This document shows positions 23,021-32,587 of a stretch of DNA of 64,000 bases, piece after piece. The DNA lies in NCBI GenBank assembly GCA_951394405.1, contig OX596336.1, positions 1,984,001 through 2,048,000 of the forward strand, read 5' to 3'. The stretch's first letter is position 1. Each line of letters opens with the position of its first letter. The notes beneath the pieces were generated by a model. It had not been told where the DNA came from. It saw only the letters and a list, made by a program, of their open reading frames with translations, and did not search any database. Made by a program: the position numbers and the translations under genes. The DNA comes from Coprinellus micaceus (Eukaryota; Basidiomycota; Agaricomycetes; Agaricales; Psathyrellaceae).

Positions 23021-23506
23021 CTACTCCGGCTGTTCGTCAAACGTTAAGGGCGAGGGGTAATTCTCCAGCGGCGTCCTGCAGGTACGTTGGCAAGAGTTGA
23101 ATCAAGTAGACGGGGTGGACGCACTCTCTGATATCCCAAACATCTTCGCTGCTCTTGGTAATCCTCCTGTTGGCCCACCATTCCGCCTTGCGACGGATCC
23201 ACGCCTCCCTCTGCTCCTCTGGGTGCAGAGCCTTCAACGTCAAGCAGAACTTGAAGTCGTCCATCTTCTGTGAGCAGCGAGGGCGTCCTCCGTATCTATA
23301 GATGGCCTTTACCTGTGAGCGAAGAGCTTTGGACAGAATCAATCAGTCAGGTTCTTGTCAGACCTGGTACATAGCGGCTCACCATTACAGCCTGTCCATG
23401 TCTCGAACAAGTTTAGACACCCGGGAACGTCCGCAGGGGTTGGGTAGAGGCGTCTGAGGTAGTCCTCCTCTTGTTTCACTACTGCCTTGAAGTCGAGGGT
23501 GGTCAT
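23021..23506 (-). CDS. Small twin-CX9C protein (DUF3128 / Emi1-like)
   Basis: Three exons on minus: 23506-23383, 23326-23125 and 23075-23021, 126 aa. It has two exact CX9C motifs, Cys30-Cys40 and Cys59-Cys69, with the family landmarks YRYGGRPRC and FKFCLTLK, a basic helical AWIRRKAEWWANRR, and the tail SSEDVWDIR. This matches the DUF3128 family that includes yeast Emi1. Twin-CX9C proteins are usually imported into the mitochondrial intermembrane space by Mia40, so this is a plausible Mia40 substrate; MIA40 is about 6 kb away. The start was set at 23506; an upstream in-frame start at 23560 adds 18 residues of poor character. Divergent from the hydrolase gene across 366 bp. Confidence 0.82.
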
Positions 23507-23872
23507 GACTCGGATGACGGAAGAGCAGGACCAGCGATTTGAACATTTCCCAGGATGCATGGGCGCCTAATCTGGCACGGGTGCCGATGATCCGACTCTT
23601 TCCAGTCTTGCTTGCGGCCACGCTGGCATTCCCTCCTCCCCCTTTGTCTTCATACTAGTAATATAACCGGACCCTGTGGGCTAATCGATGTGTCCTGCGT
23701 TCAAGGATACAGAGTTGGGCTTGGGCTAGCGGACCCCGGCGGATGATCGCCGGGTAGTGTGTCGTGTCATTGAGCATATCGATAAAGCGAGATAGTTGTG
23801 TGGAACCCGAGCTCGGCTCTTTTTCTCCGTTCCTTTCGAGTGTTCCACTTTCCACCACCAGCAGACTTCGAG
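23507..23872. promoter_or_regulatory. Divergent promoter region, CX9C gene / alpha-beta hydrolase
   Basis: 366 bp between the start codons of divergent genes. No recognised promoter element; a CT-rich stretch (23813-23860) precedes the hydrolase ATG. Confidence 0.35.
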
Positions 23873-25196
23873 ATGCATGCCTTTCGAAAGCAGCCTCTGA
23901 AAGGCCTATACCTGGTCTACCAGCTTCTCTCAACGCTATTCGTCAGGCTACCACTCTGGTTTCTCGTCAACATCCCAAAGTCAGTCCGTGTTTCTTCATG
24001 AACGATCCATTGCAACGCTCATGAACTACCCATATGCAGGGACCTCCGACCAAGGCCATCGTGGACTGTAAAACGAGGTGTACTAGTCAACTTTGTGCGC
24101 CACTTTATGAGCATTGGGAATCAGTACGTGACCCAATTCCAAATATGTCGCGGGCGCTAATCCCCTTGGTAGAACTGGACCTTGGATGACGAGACCTGAC
24201 CATACAGCTATCACACCCGGCGAAGGAATTAATGGCGTATGGATCGAACCAACCCCCGAGCTCCTCACGGGAGACATCGAAAGGTTGGCCAGCATAGCCA
24301 ATGTGACCTCGATTCGCCTTCCAGGATATTGGCAGCACAAGAAAGAAACCGATATTCCTGTCGGCTCTGGCCTTCAGGCCGGGGAGAAGGTTCTGTACAA
24401 CTTGCACGGAGGCGCTTATGTTCGCATGTCAGCGCACCCATCTGACCCGACAGCGAACATTCCCAAAGGCCTCCTCAAGCATGTCCCTTCCATCAAGCGG
24501 GTGCTCTCCGTCGAGTACCGGCTCTCTTCGACCAAACCCTTCCCCGAGGTACACCCGTTCCCCGCCGCTCTCATCGACGCGTTGGCAGGATACAACTACC
24601 TAGTAAATACCCTCAGCATACCCCCATCCAACATCATCCTTTGTGGAGACTCCGCTGGTGGAAACCTTGCCCAAGCTCTCACCAGATACCTAGTCGAGAA
24701 CTCCACGAATCCAGATATCCCCGCACCTCCCAGTGCTCTCATCCTTCTCTCCCCATGGCCCGACCTGAGCCAGTACCACGAGGACCTACCAGGGGGCTCG
24801 GCCAAGACCCACTTATCCTCCGACTACATTAATGACAATGATGGCGGTGCTTCCTGGGCCAAGGACGCGTTCTGCGGGATCCACGGTCGCGCGATTGCAG
24901 ACACGAACCCCTATGTCTCCCCCGCTTCCCTGCACCCTGGGTTCACGATCAACTTCAAGGGGTTTCCACGCACATTCCTGAACGGGGGTGGGGCGGAGGT
25001 CATCGTTGACCAGATCAGGACGCTGCGGGACAGGATGGTCAAGGACCTTGGGGAGGGTAACGGGGTACAAGATGGCGACGGGAAGGTCCGCTATCACGAG
25101 GCGCCAGATGCCATCCACGATTATCTGGTCGTCACTTGGCACGAGCCCGAACGGAGTGATACACTCAGGGCCATAGCTGAATGGGTGGAGGCATAG
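23873..25196 (+). CDS. Alpha/beta hydrolase, hormone-sensitive-lipase-like (fold-3)
   Basis: Exons 23873-23979, 24040-24123 and 24173-25196 give 404 aa. The N-terminus has a hydrophobic segment (LVYQLLSTLFVRLPLWFLV, about 13-31) that could be a membrane anchor or signal anchor. The oxyanion-hole motif is HGGAY (142-146), the nucleophile lies in GDSAGG (Ser224), and the C-terminal catalytic His is in AIHDY (His379). The catalytic triad therefore appears intact. The first intron is fixed by phase: AA at 23979 joins G at 24040 to make Lys before DLRPRPSW. The family hydrolyses carboxyl esters such as acylglycerols or acetyl esters; fungal relatives include many uncharacterised proteins and deacetylases. 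The substrate is unknown. Confidence 0.9.
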
Positions 25197-26785
25197 CGTA
25201 GCCCAAGGTCCCCGTCGCTACACGACGACGCGTCGTCGGGCTGGACTACGTCGGTGGTACCTGTACCTCACCATGTACGGACGATCCCTCCATTTAATTA
25301 CTTCTTGGATAGTCTTGGATAGATGCAGCGCCGTGGGTGTGCCCTTTTGGCCATCCCGAGCGCTTGTGCTGTCATCAACCACCAAAACACCGCACTTTGT
25401 GCGATCAAAATTCCAAGGATCTACGCTACACGCGGAGAACGATTCACACACTCATATAATTCTATCCCCCGCTGGTACATGGGGAACAGACTTCAATTCC
25501 TTGCGTTTTGGTACAGCTGTGGCGAGCACGACACGCTGCGTCCAATTCTATATCGCCTAGAACCAGTAAATCATAGCGCCATAGAACTCGTGCGCCAAAA
25601 ACCTTGCGAAGCCGGTGGAGGAGCTAGCACTTAGCGGCGAACTTCCATCCACCGTCAGGGGCTCTCCAAACCCGCGATACGCACTACCGTTATGGCTGCT
25701 GCGCGAAGCCGACGAACAGCAAACCCAAAATCCTGGTATTGTGTTGGTGAAAGGGCTGTAGGCTCCTTCCTCGGGTATTAAAAGAACCCGTCCACCCTCA
25801 CCGAGGGGACAGGATCCGTATCGACCCGTCAGGTCCTAGGTACCAGTGTATACGGCCAGTCGTGGCATCGTTGACAGGTTTGTGTCACGTACAGCGGTCG
25901 CTTCGAACTGATTAAGGAATAGGAGATAGGACATTTGATGGATTCGCCCCAAGTACCCATGAGCGACCATAGGTCTGGATGAGTGAAGCGACAAGATTGG
26001 TGGCTGCCAGTACAATGGGGCATGATTAGGGCCCAAAACACGGCCTTGCACTATGAGGTCGCCCAGAACCGTAGACTAGCACTGACGTTGTGCTCAATTG
26101 TTCCCTCCAGAGTCCGGGCTGGACGAGGACACATAAGCCTACTGTGATGCGTCGTGGCAGGAGATATGATGACAGAGGAAACCTTCCTTGTGGCCAACCC
26201 AATCAATCCGGTAACACTTTAGCATCCCAGTCTGCGTCTCATAGTGTACGAGGTAATCATCCTCGGCGTCTCCTAGGACCGCGTATTGTATTAAGACTTA
26301 CCCCCTCACGCTCTGGGGTCGCGTGTGGGCGCTTGCTTTGGGCGCTCTCGGGCTGCCGCCTCCGCATCAATTGATCCGGCGGTAAGTGAATTGCCTTGCC
26401 CGCCCACCCAGTGTCGACAGCGGCCTGGGTTGCGGATGTGGCGCCTCACTCAACGCGACTGTATCCAGAAGAGACAATGCATGTCAGTGGAACCGCACGG
26501 TAGGGAAGTCGAAATAAACGGGGTCGATTATAGAGAACGAATGAGACGGAATTATACACATTTGACAGTAGCGAAACAATTAGTACAGCGGCTATTAAAC
26601 AAGGCAGACGGCGAAGAAGAGCAAGTATATCGTACAAGGAGAACGTAAATGGACGCAGTAGCTAGGCAACAAACAGATAACCTGGAGAGGACAACCGTTG
26701 AAGCGACAGGGAGGAGAGTGGAAAATGGAGAGGGGAATGGGAGTGAGGAGCGACGAGGCAACGACGACGTCAACTACAACTTCAT
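25197..26785. other. 1.6 kb with no supported gene
   Basis: Gap between the hydrolase and Mei2 stop codons (converging genes), about four times the usual spacing here. I read all frames: the open frames present are short, lack family resemblance and do not join through plausible introns. Codon-like structure is absent. A direct double cttggatagt at 25302-25321 is the only local repeat seen. It may hold long 3' UTRs, a noncoding RNA or a decayed insertion. Confidence 0.5.
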
Positions 26786-29360
26786 TTACACAGCGGTAAA
26801 GCCCGACCTCTGTCCCTTCCTGCCTCCCCTAGAACCCATGTGCGGATGCGAACGATGGTCATCAGCGCCGGGGATATTATTGCGGGTATGTAGACCCGGA
26901 ACATACAGCGCCCCGCGATTAAACGAGCTTCGTTCCTTACGGCGGATGTGAGTAGGAGCGGGGAAGGGCTCGGGGAGACCCTGGTCGGGCCCAAAGGAGT
27001 AGAAGATTTTGGGACGCCACGCCTCCCGTTCGTCCATTATACACGAGTTCTTGAATTTCTCGACGAGTGCTTCTTTGCCCCTATATAGATAAAGGTAAGG
27101 TGAAAGAAGGGAGCGAAAGGAAGGAAGAGAGGTAAGCAAAGTATAGAGAGGGGCAAGCGGGTAAAAAATACGTACTGGTAGTTGGCGTAGCTCATCTGGA
27201 GGACCTTCTCGCTGGAAAACATGTTCCTACAGCGATATGAGCCGGCAGGTTGGCGCAGAAAGGCGGGTAAGGGGCTCACCATTTCTCTCCAAGCCGCGTT
27301 GTTGCAAATTTCAGAAGGTCCTGCGTCTCGATAAAATTGACGAAAGCGTATCCGACGTTGCACCCTAATCAGGAGCCGAATAGCACAAGTAAGTATGGCA
27401 TGCTCCTCGACTCTAAAGCACTCTAAGCACTTACCATTCTGGAAGTCCATGCGGAGATAGAGAAAGTCGATGCGGCGGGGACAGACCTTGTTAATGTAGG
27501 TAACCAAATCTTTATCGCTCATTTTGTTAGGGATGTTCTTGATCATAACTGTGGTCCTGGTGTCCTGCCCGTTCTTGATCCTGGAAATGTCGAGTTGGTT
27601 TTTGGTTGCGACCTCGGCCGGGAATACTTGAAGGCCATTGTTTTGGAGTGAGAGGCGCCTGAAGGAATCGGCGAGCGGGGGAGAGGGAGTATGATGGGTT
27701 GGAGTTGAATGACGAGCAATGGTCGAAGGGGGTGTAGGAGGCAACTGAAAGGGCGCCATAGGCATGCCATTGGGAAAGGCGCACTCGACGGTGCCATGGG
27801 CAGCATAAGGAACCACACCGTGTATCCTCGCCAGGTCCTCAGCAGGCCAGAACGACATGGGGGGTGAGTAAGGGATGGCGGGGGACGAGATCGGCATGTT
27901 GGGCGGCATGTTGGCGAGAGTCGGCGGAATAGGAGGCATCGTTTTCTCAAATGTCCACGGCAGATAGCCGTACATCTGTGAGGCGTAGTTGAAGTCCATT
28001 GGAACAGCCATAGGTGGGGGTGTCATAACCATGTGAGGGGGAGGCGGGGAGCACATCGCCACGGGGGGAGAAGGAGTCGGAGGGAAGCTGAAGGGAACGT
28101 GGGTGTGAGGAGTCCTGCGAGACGGGCAGTAGTCACAGTTCCTGTCCGGATTGGCACACGCGGGAGCGCGATGTTCCATACAAATCTCGCCCTCCCACTG
28201 TGGCGCCGACTGAGGATGACTAGCGGCGAAAGGTGTAGGTGTGGAGATACCACTCCCGGTGAACTGCGAGACAGCGCTGAACTTGTGATTGCGCGAGGAG
28301 TAGATTGTCGTCGGAACCTCGGTGGGCTTGTTCTCCTTGGCTTCAGCCTCGACCGAGCGCGAAGTCCAAGAATTGTTGGCGCGAGGCGGACTCGAGCGAC
28401 CGTAGACAGTCAGGGTCATACCAAAGACCGTCTGATTGTGGACGGCTTGGTAGGCAGAGGTGGCATCCCTCGTGTCGTAGAACTCGGCACGAAATGTCTT
28501 GACTGGTGCCTATGACTCGGGATTAGAAAAGGTCAAGGGCCGAGCGGGATGGGGATGTCACCTTATTCTCAACGTCCTCGCGGACGAAAGTAAACCTTTG
28601 AAGCGCACCGAAGGACTGGAGATAGTTCTTCAGGGCACGGGCGTTGACCTCGCTAGATTTTCCAGACTCCCAGGGGCGCTGGTCCGCTACAGCGGTGACA
28701 TAGAAGCTGCCGTCTAGGTCTACGACGATCGACGGGTCGGAAAGTTTCTAGGTGACTTTAATTTGCCGCCTCGGGGGGAATCGCCTCGGCTACTCACTTT
28801 TACAGCCTCTTCGGGGGTCAGGTATCGAACTGAAAGTGACGCGGACTGGGAGGGAAGAAGGGTAAGAAGGCGGCCGACCTTGAGCTCATTGAGGTCGTGG
28901 TGTGTAGCTCGAGCTGCCCTGAGGTCGTGAAAAACGATCGTCAACTCCCCGATGCTCTGAAGCGCGTGAGTGTCGACGGTTTTAACTGCTGTGGAGGCAG
29001 AAGAGTTGGAGGATTGGAGGACTTCAAGGACGGCAGCTTCGGTCTCTTCCGTGGTGGCGACCGGGCTGAATTGACCGACCTGGGTGCTGGTTTGGTTGCG
29101 AAGTCCCGAAGTAGTGAATGAACACTCACAGTCAGGAAACGAGTCGAGGCTTTATCGGAGTCGGAGGCGCGCTCGTCCTCGGTATCAGCCAGGTCGGGGG
29201 ACGAGTCGACGCTTGCGGTGGTCTTGATGCTGGATGCTGGGGTGAGAGGCGGAGTGAGGTAGGACATACGATTTTTCTTGGCGCGACGGCCAGGGCGGAA
29301 GGCAGGGCGTGCGTTGGCGTCGATGGAGGCAAGGTGCTTTTGGGTGGTGGGTGGAGACAT
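26786..29360 (-). CDS. mei2: Mei2-like RNA-binding protein
   Basis: Seven exons on minus, 734 aa: 29360-29130, 29079-28798, 28747-28562, 28509-27435, 27364-27280, 27226-27176 and 27080-26786. Two degenerate RRMs (about 90-175 with GELTIVFHDLRAA; about 175-275 with ENKAPVKTFRAEFYDTRDA) are followed by a Pro/Met-rich linker. The C-terminal Mei2-specific RRM (about 549-700) has TTVMIKNIPNKMSDKDLV, GYAFVNFIET and the extended WRPKIFYSFGPDQGLPEPFP. In fission yeast Mei2 binds meiRNA and triggers meiosis; plant relatives regulate meristems and meiosis. A role in sexual development is inferred. The in-frame GTCGGC...CAG segment in exon 2 (33 nt) could look like an intron but is too short. Convergent with the hydrolase. 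Confidence 0.93.
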
Positions 29361-30759
29361 TCTGGGAGTTGGTGTTGCCGAGCGGTTTGGGTCAGTGGAG
29401 GAGATGATGTCGCGCGGGACGGGGCGCGAATGTGTTGGGAACCTAGAAGAAAGTCAGGAAGGACGGTGGGACGGAGGCCGGCTGGCTTGCCAAATATTAG
29501 GGAGAGAAGGAGAGTGGTGGAGGCGTGCAGGCCGATTCTCTTCGTGATCAGACATGATGAGCCGCAACGCGAGTTCTGACAGAAGACGCACCGCCTGGCA
29601 GGGAGGCTTATAAGAAGGAATACGACTGTATTTCAGATTGGATCGACCTTTGGCTTAAGGTCTTTAATTGACGTCAAATCGCCAGCCCGGTCATGCCTTG
29701 CTGGGAATAGCATTTCACTCCAGAACGCCGACTCCCACCCCAAGATTTGCGGATCGGGAAGCATCCAGTCTGATGGGCACCGTCGTTGCTAGGCCAGAGC
29801 AAGAACCCCGACAGCCAGCAAATGTGTTGCCCACGTTTGAGTAATAGTCTGCACTCTCCCCGCCCGTACCTCTAACGCCCCTTCAATCTGATGTAGGCTG
29901 CACCCAAATAGTGTTAGCATTTCCAGTGGACTCTGGTCGAGGCGCAAAGGCTGTAATGTGCCCTGGCTCAACCGCCTACAGGATCCTTCCTCAAACCTCC
30001 CCCCCGAAGATCGAGATTGGAGAGAAGTTCGAGGAACGTCACCGGCGGCTCAATGGATGGCCCCTTCCTGTCTCCGCCCATACTGTTCTGCAAGGGAAAT
30101 TCATTTTTGAAGGGTGCGCAGACGACCTCTCTGGGCCAAAGTTCTTGGCTATGTCGCATTCAGCTTTCCGCGCGGGGCGATCAAGATCCAAACTTTACGA
30201 CACCTTTCAGCGATGCTCGAGGACATCAAACTGGCCGGTCCCCTGGACGCAGAGGTCCACCGCCAAAACGAGCGGTTCCTCGCTCAACCCCGGGGCCGCG
30301 CAATAGTTCTGTATTCCGTCGCGGCCTTTCGACGGTGGATGCTAGTGGCAATCCGGTGGGCATACACGAGAACACCCTCTGGTGCTTGATGCTTGGGTGG
30401 ATGCGTGTCGGGATCTCCAGGGGGTGCAGAACAGAGTACCTCCGGACTTAGTTCTCTCCTGATAACAGCAGTTCGATGATTGCACCAGATATTGTGCGGA
30501 AAGGGGGGCTCGAAGGTCATCAAGGCGGGAGAGCGACACGGCGGAGCAGATTCAAGTGAAGTACTTGGCGGGTGCAGTTAAGCGCGTCGGTAGTACCTCG
30601 CCTCACGCTGATGGGCGCTCCCATCACGTGCCCAAAAAGTTATCCCGTTTCCGGCCACCACCAGTGACCACCGCGTCGACAGCGAGCTCGTCGTTTTCCT
30701 GTCGCCGGCTACCTCCTCCCTCTAAAATACGCAGACGTGGTCACCACAAACCATCCAAA
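29361..30759. promoter_or_regulatory. 1.4 kb divergent intergenic region, Mei2 / bS6m
   Basis: The longest divergent gap in the window. It probably contains the Mei2 promoter and a long 5' UTR, typical of developmentally controlled genes, plus the short promoter of the ribosomal-protein gene. Open frames (for example 30017-30451) have no recognisable product. No TATA box or clear tRNA. Confidence 0.4.
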
Positions 30760-31250
30760 ATGCCTCTCTACCAAATGTTCTGCATTTCTAAGCACTACCC
30801 CGAATATGTTCGTAGCAATTCCGGGAAAGCACAGCGTCCAGCGCTAACTTCCACTCTCTAGGTGCATATTCGAGAACTCATTCGTCAATCCGCATTGCAT
30901 GTCATGAATCAGGGAGGAGTTGTGAGGAAGATCGAGTCATTGGGCACCAAGACTCTGCCTCAGCGGATGAAGCGTCAGGGCCCATATGTCAACGTCGGAG
31001 AGTGCGTCCTCAATGCTCTCCGCTTCTCCGTCTGATATTGACGCATTATATTCTTGTTTATTGCAGCTACTGGTCATTATACTTTGACACCAGCCCCAGG
31101 ACGCTTCGCTCGCTCAACGGAATCATGCGTCGTGACCCTCGAGTACTGCGCTGGACGGTCCTCAAGCTCGCCGACAAGGTTGAAGACATCGCCAAGGAGG
31201 GTGAACGGCTAGCGACGGGCCAGAATACCGCCAACGACATCGTATCATAG
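30760..31250 (+). CDS. MRP17: Mitochondrial small-subunit ribosomal protein bS6m (Mrp17)
   Basis: Exons 30760-30807, 30862-31001 and 31067-31250 give 123 aa. It starts MPLYQMFCISKH, keeps the bacterial S6 fold landmarks GGVVRKIESLGTKTLP and YFDTSPRTLRSLNGIMRRDP, then VLRWTVLKL. Length matches fungal bS6m. No separate cleavable presequence is seen, which is usual for this protein, whose N-terminus acts as internal targeting signal. It binds the mitochondrial 15S rRNA with bS18m. Convergent with the HAD gene, 127 bp between stops. Confidence 0.93.
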
Positions 31251-31377
31251 GCTCATATCAGTATACCTCCCAGTCCCTTCCTTCTTCTCCCCACGCTCTA
31301 CGGCCCACAGGCGTTGTACTTATGACGACTACGCTAGCTAATTCACACCACCACCACTAGAAACTACACAACACGAG

Positions 31378-32418
31378 TCACTCCCTGGCCACAATATCCA
31401 AAATGTCGTCAAGGCTCTGGATAACATTGACTGCAGTCAAGTCCTCGCCAGGCTCCTTGTGTTCCTGCTCTCCGTCGGTCCCAGGCCGCCGCAACAAACG
31501 TGCCTCAAAGCCTGCCGCCTTCGCTCCGTAAAAGTCACTCAAAGCCATGAACATATGAGCGAACGGAACCCTCCACACTATGCTTCGACTCACCATGTCA
31601 GTTCGTCCCCTACGTGAAGACAGTTTTCTGGAAGCAACTTGTCCGTAGGATGGAGAGTGTTGTATCGTTGGATTGCCCATTCAAAGATGGCTGGGTTGGG
31701 TTTCTCGATTGCCACCTCTTCGCTTAGCGCGACTGGGGAGATGTCTTCTGGGAACCCAAGGTCCTTAAGAGCCAAGCCTGAGGACGGTAAGGCTTTGCCA
31801 TTCGGCTCGAACTGAAACACCACTGACGGAAACGCGTATCGCCATTGCTGATAATCCCAACCTGGACCCCAGCTTCACGTAGCCTCTCCACTCCACTACA
31901 TGTTAGCCCAGGTGCCAGTAAGCTCGCATGAAATCATTGAAAATGACGTACCGATCGGTATTGCGTCTTGGAAGGCTCTATAACCTTCCTTTGAGCTGAA
32001 CCTCTGCAGCAGTGTCGGAACGATGTCTCCGAGGCTTACGCTCAATCCTAACTTCCTCCACCCGTTGTTTTCTACCTAGCCGTCTTGACCACAAAAGGAC
32101 ACTCACTCTGGGTATCTGCTCCAGCACCCAACGCCGTTCGCTTGATGACCTCGGACCACCACAGCGGTGCACCACGTTGGTAGGCTGGTAGCTCTTTTTG
32201 GACCGCTTTCAGAGCTGTAACATATCGTTAGTCAGGCCACCCGCCCTTTGAGAGAGGCGGAAGATAAATTCACCCGTCTTGAAAGATGCTTTGACCACAT
32301 CTGGCTCCAGCGATCCTAAATACGGCTTGAACACCTCGGCATATTGGACGTGGATTGGCTGTCGAGGAGATATGATGGTGTGTAGAACGTCGAAAGTGAC
32401 AAGCCGGATGCGCCCCAT
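31378..32418 (-). CDS. HAD-superfamily hydrolase, HDHD3/REG-2-like
   Basis: Six exons on minus, 251 aa: 32418-32274, 32214-32107, 32047-31952, 31890-31828, 31777-31594 and 31537-31378. Motif I is VTFDVLHTI with the nucleophile Asp10, but the usual second Asp (DxD) is Leu12. Motif II is in VGIISNGD. Motif III Lys is in EKPNPAIFEW. Motif IV is GDELTCD (split by the last intron). The cap is the small helical type between motifs I and II. HDHD3/REG-2 proteins also vary at the second Asp, so the loss may be ancestral; phosphatase activity is therefore uncertain. Substrate unknown. Start codons of this gene and the S41 peptidase are 169 bp apart and diverge. Confidence 0.85.
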
Positions 32419-32587
32419 CGTCTCTATCACCCACAAGAGCAAAGGCACTGGAGTGTCGCGCGACTCCGAGGAGGCGGGAGCGATCCCGGGCCGGTTCTTG
32501 TCGGAGACCGCACCGATCCTTCCATCTACGGTCAATACGTTCAACTCGGTGCCGGCGCCTATTTCTCTTGCTCTTCCCCGTTCCGCC
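32419..32587. promoter_or_regulatory. Short divergent promoter, HAD hydrolase / S41 peptidase
   Basis: Only 169 bp separate two opposite start codons, so the region must carry both promoters unless transcripts overlap. No TATA element seen. Pyrimidine-rich tctttgctcttccccgttccgcc precedes the peptidase ATG (last 25 bp). Confidence 0.45.

Noticed and set aside
28033..28515. Plus-strand ORF opposite Mei2
   Set aside because: Arg/Gly-rich shadow of the Pro-rich Mei2 linker; the minus frame has RRM homology.
28850..28882. 33-nt intron-like segment in Mei2 exon 2 (GTCGGC...CAG)
   Set aside because: Too short for an intron in this genome (minimum seen about 44 nt) and it reads through in frame.
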